Assembly: GCA_018968885.1 (NCBI GenBank)
Contig: JAGWZK010000015.1
Coordinates: 1 to 64,000 of the forward strand
Direction of reading: 5' to 3'
Source of the DNA: Planctomycetota bacterium
GTDB taxonomy: Bacteria > Planctomycetota > Phycisphaerae > Phycisphaerales > UBA1924
Length of the DNA stretch: 64,000 bases
Below the pieces are notes generated by a model. It searched no databases. It was not told where the DNA came from and saw only the letters and a program-made list of their open reading frames with translations. This document shows, piece after piece, positions 17,124 through 25,176 of the stretch; positions within the stretch are counted from its first letter, which is position 1; every line of letters starts with the position of its first letter. The translations under genes and the position numbers were made by a program.

Positions 17124-19262
17124 ATGAACGCGGACTACATCACGTATCGTCGGGCCACCAGCGTCAGTCTCATCGGACTGACGCTGCAGGCACTGATGTG
17201 CATCACGCTTCTGGTCTATGGGTTCATGATGCGCGATGCGTATCCGGCCGACGCGACCACGGATGTGCTTAGGGCACAGGCCGAGTCGCGGATCGCCATC
17301 GGTGATCTGCCGGCGATTGCCGCGGCCATGATGATGGGTGTCGGGTGCCTGGCATGGCTGGCCCTGGCGATCACCTTTGACCAGCATCGGCGCGAGCGGA
17401 TCGAGGCGCTGGAGGCCTCGACGCTGGGCGAGCAGGGCGTGGGATCGGTTTTTGGTCAGAAGAATGAGAATGAGTTCAAGCCTGCAGCGCGGCGGCTGGC
17501 GGCGATGCACCGGGTGTTCCTCCCCATCATCAGTCTGGTGATGGCCGCGGGCTATATCGGCATGGGCGTGTGGCGACTGATCGAGGGGCGCGAGCGTTTG
17601 GGATTCAAGATTCCCACGCAGCATCTGGAATGGGGTCTTGCGATCTGCATCGGTCTGGCGGTGGCAGGTTTCTTCATCGCCCGCTATGTCGCGGGTATGT
17701 CGCGTCAGAAGGTGTGGGCGAATCTGCGTGGCGGTGCGGCGGTCGCTGGCGGCAGCGCGGTGACTGCGTTTGTGATCGGTATCGGCCATCTGGTGGACCT
17801 GATGGGTCCGGATGTGGTGAGCCGCACATTGCAGGTGGTGGTCCCCGGCGTGATGATTCTGCTGGGCGGCGAGGTGGTGCTGAATTTCCTTTTGAATATG
17901 TATCGCCCGCGCAAGGCGGGTGAGACTCCTCGCCCGGCGTTTGACTCGGGGATCATGAGTCTGGTGGCGGCACCGGATTCGGTGATCAAGAGCATCGGCG
18001 ATGCGGTCAGCTATCAGCTTGGTTATGACGTCAAGGGGAACTGGTTCTTCCAGTTGGTCAGCCGTTTGGTGGCACCGCTGGTGGGTGTCGGCCTGGTGGT
18101 GATTTGGCTGCTTTCTGCGTTTGCAGTGGTTGAGCCCCATCAGCGCGGCATCGTGACGCGATTTGGCAAAATGATGCGCGAAGTGGGGCCGGGCCTGCAT
18201 GTGAAGTGGCCGTGGCCGGTGGAGCGCGTCGAAGTGCCGGTGTATCTGCAGCGCGATGAGCGAGGTCGGATGCAGGAAGTGGCGCGCACGGCGACGGGCA
18301 TTCGCGTGGTGCAACTCGGTTCGACGCCCTCATCCAAGCCGGGTCCGGTGCTGTGGACCAACGAGCACGGCGGAGGCGAGGTCTTTGAGATTGTGCAGCC
18401 CTCGCGATTTGGCGAGGCAGCGCAGGTGGGTGGCGAGATTGCCCAAGTGGCGATGGAGTGCACGCTGGCGTACTGCGTCGGCGATGTTGCCAAGTTTGAG
18501 CAGTTTGCTCCGGACTATCAGCGTGAAGAGATCATCCGCTCGGTGGCGCAGCGTGAAGTGATGCGGCACATGGCACACCTTTCGGTGGACGAAGTGCTGG
18601 GAGCCGACCGCGTGAAACTCGCGGGTGAGATTCGCGGCAAGATCGAGGCGGCTCTGGGGGCTCTGAATCCCGACGCGTCGGGCAAGTCGATGGGAGCTGG
18701 CGTGCAGGTGGTGTCGCTGACGATCGGCAAGCTGCATCCACATAAGGATGTGGCTCCGTCGTATGAGAAGATTGTGATCGCCGAACAGAAGCGTCAGGAA
18801 CGTCTGGAAGTGGCCAACGCGAGCAAGATCAAGACGCTGGCCAAGGTCTCGGGAAGTATCGAGCGAGCCGAAGAGATTCTGGCGGAGATTGAGAAGCTGC
18901 GGAAATTGGAAGACGCCAAGGCGCCGCGCGAGCAGGTGGTTGAACTGGAGTTCAAGATTCAGAAAATGCTGGAAGATGGCACCGGCACTGCGGCGGCGAA
19001 TATCGCGGATGCCGCCAGTGGTCGCTGGGGCAAGCACATGGGCGAGCGCGGGCTGGCCTCACGTTATGTGGGCTTGAACGCCAGTTACGAAGCTTCGCCA
19101 GCGATCTTCCGGGCATCGCTGTACTTTGAGGCTTGGCGCGAAGCGATGGCCGGGAATCTGGTCTATCTGACGGATGATCGGGTGAAGGACTTGCGCATCG
19201 AGGCGGACCTGAAAGAGAAGGACAGTACGGTGAACGTCTTCCAGACCGAGCCACCCAAATAG
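17124..19262 (+). CDS. HflK-like SPFH/band 7 protein with multi-spanning N-terminus
   Basis: A 712-aa protein. SPFH proteins form large membrane cages that shape microdomains or control membrane proteases. The last membrane segment (~residues 315-338) leads into the SPFH domain (~340-560: AVVEPHQRGIVTRFGKMM, then GPGLHVKWPWPVERVEV). A coiled-coil-like charged region follows (~560-640). Unlike classic HflK, at least six further membrane segments precede it (~12-34, 66-88, 134-155, 170-191, 206-230, 236-259). AAGGAAG stands ten bases before the ATG at 17124, which decides the start. First of three consecutive SPFH genes. Confidence 0.85.
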   Translation: MNADYITYRRATSVSLIGLTLQALMCITLLVYGFMMRDAYPADATTDVLRAQAESRIAIGDLPAIAAAMMMGVGCLAWLALAITFDQHRRERIEALEASTLGEQGVGSVFGQKNENEFKPAARRLAAMHRVFLPIISLVMAAGYIGMGVWRLIEGRERLGFKIPTQHLEWGLAICIGLAVAGFFIARYVAGMSRQKVWANLRGGAAVAGGSAVTAFVIGIGHLVDLMGPDVVSRTLQVVVPGVMILLGGEVVLNFLLNMYRPRKAGETPRPAFDSGIMSLVAAPDSVIKSIGDAVSYQLGYDVKGNWFFQLVSRLVAPLVGVGLVVIWLLSAFAVVEPHQRGIVTRFGKMMREVGPGLHVKWPWPVERVEVPVYLQRDERGRMQEVARTATGIRVVQLGSTPSSKPGPVLWTNEHGGGEVFEIVQPSRFGEAAQVGGEIAQVAMECTLAYCVGDVAKFEQFAPDYQREEIIRSVAQREVMRHMAHLSVDEVLGADRVKLAGEIRGKIEAALGALNPDASGKSMGAGVQVVSLTIGKLHPHKDVAPSYEKIVIAEQKRQERLEVANASKIKTLAKVSGSIERAEEILAEIEKLRKLEDAKAPREQVVELEFKIQKMLEDGTGTAAANIADAASGRWGKHMGERGLASRYVGLNASYEASPAIFRASLYFEAWREAMAGNLVYLTDDRVKDLRIEADLKEKDSTVNVFQTEPPK

Positions 19263-19377
19263 CGTGCCAAGTGATGGGTGGATTCGGTGAGAATCGATTC
19301 ATGGTGTCGAATTGAGCGTGACGGAACACATCGGGTTGGATTAGTCGTAAGAAGTGATCAAACGGGAGCAACTGAAC

Positions 19378-20409
19378 GTGCAACGGACTCTCTGGATTGT
19401 GCTGAGCGTGGTGTTTGTGCTGGTGCTGGTGAGTTTCACCGTGACCTATCAGGTCCGGTTTACCGAGAAAGCGGTGCTGACGACGTTCGGCAAGGCCGAC
19501 CCGGATTCATCAAAGGGTGGGCCCGGCCTGCACTTCAAGCTGCCGTACCCGATTCAATCGGTGACAACGTATGACACGCGCTTGCGCTTCTCGCCGGCCA
19601 AGGGTCAGAGCGTGAGCACCAAAGACAGCCGCTTGATCATCGTCGAGGCATACTGCACGTGGCGGGTGAGCGATCCGCTCAAGTTCTATGAGCGATTCTC
19701 CAACGCCGGCACCTCGGCGGATGAGCATTTCCGCAAGGCCAACGAAGTGATCACCAGTGCACTGTCGGGCTCGATGACGGAGATCGGCAGTTTCAACATG
19801 GATGAGCTGTTCGCACGCGATCAGGGCGCTTCGAAACTGACGCAGTTGGAAGGTCGGATGATGCAGGCGATGGTGGGGGGAAGCAGCGGCGTGTCGCTGT
19901 CGGAGTACGGCATCGAAGCGCGGGATGTGGGAATCAACAAGATCATTCTCCCTGAGGCGACCAGCAAGGCCGTGAATGAGCGCATGGCTGCGAACCGCGA
20001 CCGCGTGGCCCAGGCGATTCAGAGTCAGGCCGAGGCGGAGGAAGTGGGCATCAAGGGCAAGGCGGATTCGATGAGCAAGACGATTCTGGCCTTTGCCGAA
20101 CGCCGCGCTCAGGAGATTCGCAACAAGGGTGACCTTGAGGCAGCGCAGTTCATTCGTCAGATGAATGTGAATCCGGAATTGGCGGTGTTCTTAAAGAACA
20201 TCGACCTCCTGCGTGATTCGCTGGCCAAGAAGGCAACGCTGGTGATTCCCTTCTCGGCTCCTGGCATGGGAGTGTTCAGCCCTAACGCGATGGACAACGT
20301 GCGTCCAGGACAGATTCCCAGCACCAATTTGGAGGGTGTGACGGGGAAGCCCCGCAGCGATGCAGCGCAACCGACGCCAGTGGCGGCAGCTAGCGCGGAG
20401 GGTCGCTGA
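19378..20409 (+). CDS. HflC-like SPFH/band 7 protein
   Basis: A 343-aa SPFH protein with a single N-terminal membrane segment (~residues 4-24, LWIVLSVVFVLVLVSFTV). The SPFH domain follows (~25-220: EKAVLTTFGKAD…GPGLHFKLPYPIQSV), then an Ala/Glu-rich helix (~220-265, QAEAEEVGIKGKADS) typical of HflC. GGGAG at 19364-19368 sits nine bases before the GTG at 19378, so I prefer that start to the GTG at 19354. It follows the previous gene by 115 bases and the next starts two bases after its stop. In the family, HflC pairs with HflK around FtsH; no ftsH is in the window. Confidence 0.87.
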   Translation: MQRTLWIVLSVVFVLVLVSFTVTYQVRFTEKAVLTTFGKADPDSSKGGPGLHFKLPYPIQSVTTYDTRLRFSPAKGQSVSTKDSRLIIVEAYCTWRVSDPLKFYERFSNAGTSADEHFRKANEVITSALSGSMTEIGSFNMDELFARDQGASKLTQLEGRMMQAMVGGSSGVSLSEYGIEARDVGINKIILPEATSKAVNERMAANRDRVAQAIQSQAEAEEVGIKGKADSMSKTILAFAERRAQEIRNKGDLEAAQFIRQMNVNPELAVFLKNIDLLRDSLAKKATLVIPFSAPGMGVFSPNAMDNVRPGQIPSTNLEGVTGKPRSDAAQPTPVAAASAEGR

Positions 20410-20411
20410 AC

Positions 20412-21860
20412 ATGAGTCATCGCACGCGATCCAATCCGCTTTTGAGCCCGGATGAGCCGAACCTGATCGGTGGCGGTGCGCCCGCTCCGGCCGGTGCGCG
20501 AGGTGGCAAGAGCGTGGCTCTCACCAGCGCGGGTGCTCAGGCCCGCGAAGAAGGGCCGTCACTCGATGCGGCGAATCAATCACTGGCCGATGCGCTGAAG
20601 TTGATTTTCAGCATTCTGAACATTGCGCTGGTGGTGATCGCGGTCTTTTACATTCTCAGCGGATTTCAGCAGATCAAGGAGGGTGAGTCGGGCGTGCGTC
20701 TGGTCTTTGGCAAGGTTGATGCCCAGGATCTGGAGCCCGGATTCCGCTTCTCATTCCCGTACCCGATCGGTCAGTTGCAGAAGGTCTCGACCGGCAACCA
20801 GAGCGTGGAGTTGAATAAGGAGTTCTGGCCGTACGTTGCGGATTCGGACGCCAACAAGACGGTCGATCAATTGCCGCGCAATCCGCAGTTGAATCCGGAG
20901 CGCGATGGATCGCTGATCACGGCGGACCTGAATCTGGCGCACACGCAGTGGAAGGTCGAGTATGTGCGGCGGAACAGCGCCAAGTATGCTCAGAACGTGC
21001 TGCCGGGTGAGAACGAACTGAACATCGTGCGAGCAGCGGTGTCGCGAGGCGTGGTGCACGCGATGGCGATGATCGATCTGGACAGCTTCATTGCCCAACC
21101 CGATGCCGACACGGGAAGCGTTGCTTCACAGGCGCGACAGGTCGCGCAGCGGTCGCTTGATGCGATCGAATCGGGGATTTCGATCGAGCGGCTGACTCTG
21201 CGGCAGAAGATGCCTCCTTTGGCTGTGCGCTCCAAGTTTGAAGAAGTGTTCTCCGCCGGTCAGAACGCTGCCCAGCGGCGCGAGCAGGCAGCGCAGTACG
21301 CACAAAACAAACTGAATGCCACTGCGGGGACTGCGGCGGAACTGTTGAAAGTGGAGATCGATGCCTATGAAAAGGCGATCGAAACCAGCGACAGCAAAGA
21401 CGCGGAAGCGCGGCTGACGCGGATCGACGCGATCCTGGAAGGTAAGGAAATCGAGATCGATGGCAAGAAAGTGACGCCGGTGGTCTCGGGCGAGGTGGCG
21501 AGGTTGCTGGCGGATGCGGATCAATATCGTGGCACTGTGGTCAACCAACGTCAGCGTGAGCTCGCGCGGGTGATCGCCAAGAACGAGCAGTTCAAGAGCA
21601 ACCCGTTGGTCACGGTGCACAACGAGTGGGCCAATGGGCTTTCCACGTTCCTGGCCAGGGAGAATGTGCTGAAGCTTTATCTGCCTCAGAACACCGCCAC
21701 GTTGTCGATCAGCGTCATTCCTGATCCTGATGTGCTGCGTGATCTTGCACGCCTGAAGAATGTGGCGGAAGGCGCCAAGGGAGAAGAGCAGCGCAAGAAG
21801 GAAATTGATCAGAAGCGATTCGACACGCCGACGGGCCTGCAGGTCACGCCCAAGTCGTGA
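20412..21860 (+). CDS. Second HflK-like SPFH/band 7 protein
   Basis: A 482-aa SPFH protein. An N-terminal cytoplasmic stretch (~60 aa) precedes one membrane segment (~residues 60-82, IFSILNIALVVIAVFYILSG). The SPFH domain follows (~85-290: ESGVRLVFGKVDAQDLEPGF), then a helical region rich in Ala/Gln/Glu (~280-340). It begins two bases after the HflC-like stop, with GGAGGG upstream, so the two are surely cotranscribed. Having a third SPFH protein in one run is unusual; the three could build a mixed cage. Confidence 0.87.
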   Translation: MSHRTRSNPLLSPDEPNLIGGGAPAPAGARGGKSVALTSAGAQAREEGPSLDAANQSLADALKLIFSILNIALVVIAVFYILSGFQQIKEGESGVRLVFGKVDAQDLEPGFRFSFPYPIGQLQKVSTGNQSVELNKEFWPYVADSDANKTVDQLPRNPQLNPERDGSLITADLNLAHTQWKVEYVRRNSAKYAQNVLPGENELNIVRAAVSRGVVHAMAMIDLDSFIAQPDADTGSVASQARQVAQRSLDAIESGISIERLTLRQKMPPLAVRSKFEEVFSAGQNAAQRREQAAQYAQNKLNATAGTAAELLKVEIDAYEKAIETSDSKDAEARLTRIDAILEGKEIEIDGKKVTPVVSGEVARLLADADQYRGTVVNQRQRELARVIAKNEQFKSNPLVTVHNEWANGLSTFLARENVLKLYLPQNTATLSISVIPDPDVLRDLARLKNVAEGAKGEEQRKKEIDQKRFDTPTGLQVTPKS

Positions 21861-21925
21861 TGAGTGGGATGTATCGATTGGATGTGGAATCAGCACGGTG
21901 AAAATCGGCACGCGAGAAGAACTCC

Positions 21926-23131
21926 ATGCGCAACACCAGCAATCAGCAACCCGTCGTCGCCGTGCAGCAGGTGACCAAGATCTTCAAGGACTTCTGGCTG
22001 CGTGATCGGGCCCGCGCTGTCGATGGCGTGAGCTTCGAGGTTCATTCAGGAGAGGTCTTCGGGCTCCTTGGCCCCAACGGCTCCGGTAAATCCACCACCA
22101 TTAAGATGATTCTGGGCCTGCTGCGTCCGACCACGGGGCGCATCGCGCTTCTGGGTAAGGAGCCAAGCGAAGTCGAGATCAAGAAGCGCATCGGCTACCT
22201 CCCCGAAGAGTCTTATCTCTACGGCTTTCTGAATGCGCGCGAGACGCTGGAGTACTACGCCAAGCTCTTTGAGATTGACTATCGCACACGCGAAAAGCGC
22301 ATCAATGAGCTTCTCGACATGGTCGGGCTGGCGGGTGCGCAGTTCCGTCCTGTGCGTGAATATTCCAAGGGCATGCAGCGGCGCATCGGACTGGCCCAGG
22401 CCTTGATCAACGATCCCGACTTTTTGATTCTCGATGAACCCACCACCGGCCTGGACCCCGTGGGCACGCGCCAGGTTAAAGATCTGATCATTGAACTGGG
22501 ACGTCGCGGCAAGACTGTGCTCCTTTCCAGCCACTTGCTCGCCGATGTCGAGGATTGTGTGGACCGCATGGTCATCCTCTATGGCGGGCAGATTCGCGCT
22601 GAAGGAACTTGCGACACACTTCTGACCAAGCAGGACCGCACCACGCTGGAACTTGATCCGCTGGATGATGCCACGATTGCGGAGATTGATGCGGTGGTGC
22701 GCCGCCGCACTGCCGGTGAGCGTGCCATTCTCAAGGTTGCCAAGCCGCGTCAATCCCTCGAAGCCCTCTTTCTCGACATCGTCGCCAAAGCGCGGCAGGA
22801 GAACGCCTCCACCAGCGGCGCCCAGAATGGCGGCACCACCGCCAGCTTCCTCAAGGGTCCCGAAGGCAACGAACTCATCGAACAATTGGTTGCGGCCAAA
22901 GGTGGGGCAGTCGAGCCCGCAGCAGTCGCGCCTGTGGCACCCGCCAAGCCGGATGAGAACCTCATCGGCAATCTGCTCCTGGGCAAATCCAAGGACGCGC
23001 CAGCGGCAGCTGTAGCACCTGTCCAACGCAACACGCCCGCCACGCCTCCGCCGTCTGAGCAGGTGGATTCCTCGCTGATCAATTCGTTGCTGAATAAGCC
23101 CTCGAGTGGCTCGGGAGAGAACAAGTCGTGA
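21926..23131 (+). CDS. ABC transporter ATP-binding protein with C-terminal repeat tail
   Basis: A 401-aa ATPase that should power the permease downstream. It has Walker A GPNGSGKST (~residue 50), the signature YSKGMQRRIGLAQAL (~150), Walker B LILDEPTTGLD (~170) and the switch His in LLSSHLLAD (~205). After the NBD (~230) and a regulatory domain, the tail (~315-400) carries three spaced copies of a short helix motif: ELIEQLVAAK, NLIGNLLLGK and SLINSLLNK, separated by Ala/Pro-rich linkers. The stop overlaps the permease GTG by four bases (GTGA). Confidence 0.93.
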   Translation: MRNTSNQQPVVAVQQVTKIFKDFWLRDRARAVDGVSFEVHSGEVFGLLGPNGSGKSTTIKMILGLLRPTTGRIALLGKEPSEVEIKKRIGYLPEESYLYGFLNARETLEYYAKLFEIDYRTREKRINELLDMVGLAGAQFRPVREYSKGMQRRIGLAQALINDPDFLILDEPTTGLDPVGTRQVKDLIIELGRRGKTVLLSSHLLADVEDCVDRMVILYGGQIRAEGTCDTLLTKQDRTTLELDPLDDATIAEIDAVVRRRTAGERAILKVAKPRQSLEALFLDIVAKARQENASTSGAQNGGTTASFLKGPEGNELIEQLVAAKGGAVEPAAVAPVAPAKPDENLIGNLLLGKSKDAPAAAVAPVQRNTPATPPPSEQVDSSLINSLLNKPSSGSGENKS

Positions 23132-25104
23132 AAGTCGGCGACCTCTTTGCCAAACTCGACCGGCTGCAGAAGGCCAAGCTCTTCAAGATCATCGCTTCGA
23201 TCGTGGTGCTTTTGATCGGTGCCGGAGTGATGATCTCCAGCATCGTCGCGCATCGGCAGATTCCCGAGGTGAAGTGGAGCGAGCCCACTCCAGCACCTGA
23301 GCCAGCGGTGAAGCCGCAGGACGGGACCAATCCGGTGGCCGGGGGGCTGACGCCCGATCAGATTCGCACCATGGACATTGAGGCGACTCGTGCCGCGATA
23401 ACGAATGTGTTGTCGGCGCAGGCGGATCCGACCGCCGCGGGCTTCACTGTTGCGGTGTTGATTGGCCTTTCGCTCGTGGTGATTTGGCTGGGGTTAGCGA
23501 TTACATATCTGGCGCTGCTCATTCTGGCGATATCCGTCGGGTTGGTGGCGGGCTTTGCCGGGTATCCAGGGTTCACGCGATTGGCGTGGGGATCGCTGGC
23601 CCTGACGGCCGCGTTTTCGACGATGCTCGTTGCCCTTCGCGCCTTGCTGTCTGGGTCTCACCCGGTGATTGCCATCGCCCGCAACGTGGTGAATGAGGCG
23701 GTGCGGATGAAGATCTTCCTGGTCTTCATCGTGCTTCTGGTGCTGATGCTGGCGATTTTGCCGGAGTACCTCAGCGACAAGACCCCACTGCGATATCGTG
23801 TGCAGACGGTGCTGCAGTTTGGCACCGGATTGTCGTTCTGGATCATCGCGCTGCTGGTTCTGCTCTTGACCATGTCCAGCATCTGCTTTGAGCAGCGCGA
23901 TAAGGTGATCTGGCAGACCATGACCAAGCCGGTGACGCATGCCCAGTACCTCCTGGGCAAGTGGGTGGGTGCGGTGTGCATGGCGGGCGTGCTCCTCATG
24001 GTGTGCGCTGGCGGCGTGTTCATGTTCACGGAGTTCATGCGCAACCAGCGCGCCATCGGCGAGTCTCGCGCGTATATCGCAGGCGATGACATCCCGATCA
24101 GTGAGGATCGCCTGATTCTCGAGACTCAGATTCTCACCGCTCGCGAGACCAAGCGCGCTGATGAGATCGAGCTCGATCCGGAGAAATTCAATCGCACCGT
24201 TCTGGCGTTTATCGAAAACGAGCGGAAGACCAACCCTGACTTTGCCCGCCTGCCGGATAAGCCCGAGGATCTCGACCCTCGCATGGTGGACAAGGTCGCG
24301 GCCGACTTGCGCGAGCAGTTGATGACGGCGTATCGGACGATTGAGCCGGGCTCCAACGAAACGTACATGTTCAGTGGCTTGCAGGGAGTGCGCGAGCTCA
24401 ATCGCCCTCTGGTGCTCAAGTACCGCGTCGATGCCGGGTCTAATCGTCCCGATCAGTTTCTGAAGTTGACCTTTGCATTCAGCCGCTCTTCGCCGATCGT
24501 GCGCGATGTGGTGCTGGGGCAGGATATGTCCTTCAACATTTCGCCAAACGTCATCGATGACGATGGTCGCATTTACATTCAGGTTGTCAATGGCGATGTC
24601 TTCACCGGTGCTGGCAACGACATGACGCTGACCTTCCCAAAGGGTGGGTTGGAGGTTTCCTACCCGGTGGCCTCGTATCGCGCCAACTTCATGCGAGCTG
24701 TCGCGGTGATGTGGGTCAAGCTCGCCTTCCTGGCGATGGTGGCCATTTTCTGTTCCACCTTCATGAGTTTCCCGGTCGCCTGCCTGGTCGCCATGGGCGT
24801 CTTCTTCAGTGCCGAGACGACTCAGTTCCTCTTTGATTCTCTTGACAACTACCCCACCGAAGATCGCGACGGAAACGTCGTCATCTTCAAGCTCGTCATC
24901 AGTTGGATTTCCTACGGAGTTGCTTACCTCTTCAAGCTGTATTCGGACCTTCAACCCGTTCAGCGGCTTGTGGATGGTGAATTGATCCCCTGGAGCAGCG
25001 TCGGCTTGGGCACCGGCTCCTTGGCTCTGGTGAGCGCCGTGCTGTACCTGGCCTCGGTGTACATCTTCAAGCGTCGTGAATTGGCGACGTATTCGGGCAA
25101 TTAG
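23128..25104 (+). CDS. Large ABC-2 type permease
   Basis: A 658-aa membrane protein. Membrane segments lie near residues 15-37, 108-155 (two) and 155-180. The ABC-2-like loop is VVNEAVRMKIFLVFIVLLVL, followed by ICFEQRDKVIWQTMTKPVT. A big soluble domain (~310-510) then leads to three or four C-terminal segments (~525-555, 595-615, 625-650). The GTG start overlaps the ATPase stop, giving a coupled ATPase/permease pair. The periplasmic-size insert suggests contact with envelope substrates or partners. The substrate is unknown. Confidence 0.88.
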   Translation: MKVGDLFAKLDRLQKAKLFKIIASIVVLLIGAGVMISSIVAHRQIPEVKWSEPTPAPEPAVKPQDGTNPVAGGLTPDQIRTMDIEATRAAITNVLSAQADPTAAGFTVAVLIGLSLVVIWLGLAITYLALLILAISVGLVAGFAGYPGFTRLAWGSLALTAAFSTMLVALRALLSGSHPVIAIARNVVNEAVRMKIFLVFIVLLVLMLAILPEYLSDKTPLRYRVQTVLQFGTGLSFWIIALLVLLLTMSSICFEQRDKVIWQTMTKPVTHAQYLLGKWVGAVCMAGVLLMVCAGGVFMFTEFMRNQRAIGESRAYIAGDDIPISEDRLILETQILTARETKRADEIELDPEKFNRTVLAFIENERKTNPDFARLPDKPEDLDPRMVDKVAADLREQLMTAYRTIEPGSNETYMFSGLQGVRELNRPLVLKYRVDAGSNRPDQFLKLTFAFSRSSPIVRDVVLGQDMSFNISPNVIDDDGRIYIQVVNGDVFTGAGNDMTLTFPKGGLEVSYPVASYRANFMRAVAVMWVKLAFLAMVAIFCSTFMSFPVACLVAMGVFFSAETTQFLFDSLDNYPTEDRDGNVVIFKLVISWISYGVAYLFKLYSDLQPVQRLVDGELIPWSSVGLGTGSLALVSAVLYLASVYIFKRRELATYSGN

Positions 25105-25176
25105 TCGCAAATGAACAGGTCAGATCGCACTTTCCTTTCGGGCATTTCGTAGCAGTCAGATCAGGACACGTCACTC

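Noticed and set aside
16965..18314. A 449-codon minus-strand frame opposite the first SPFH gene
   Set aside because: No domain or start signal; a shadow of the SPFH gene.
23494..25110. A 538-codon minus-strand frame opposite the ABC permease
   Set aside because: Composition is His/Arg/Gln-rich as expected for antisense of a coding strand, and the plus strand has clear membrane segments.
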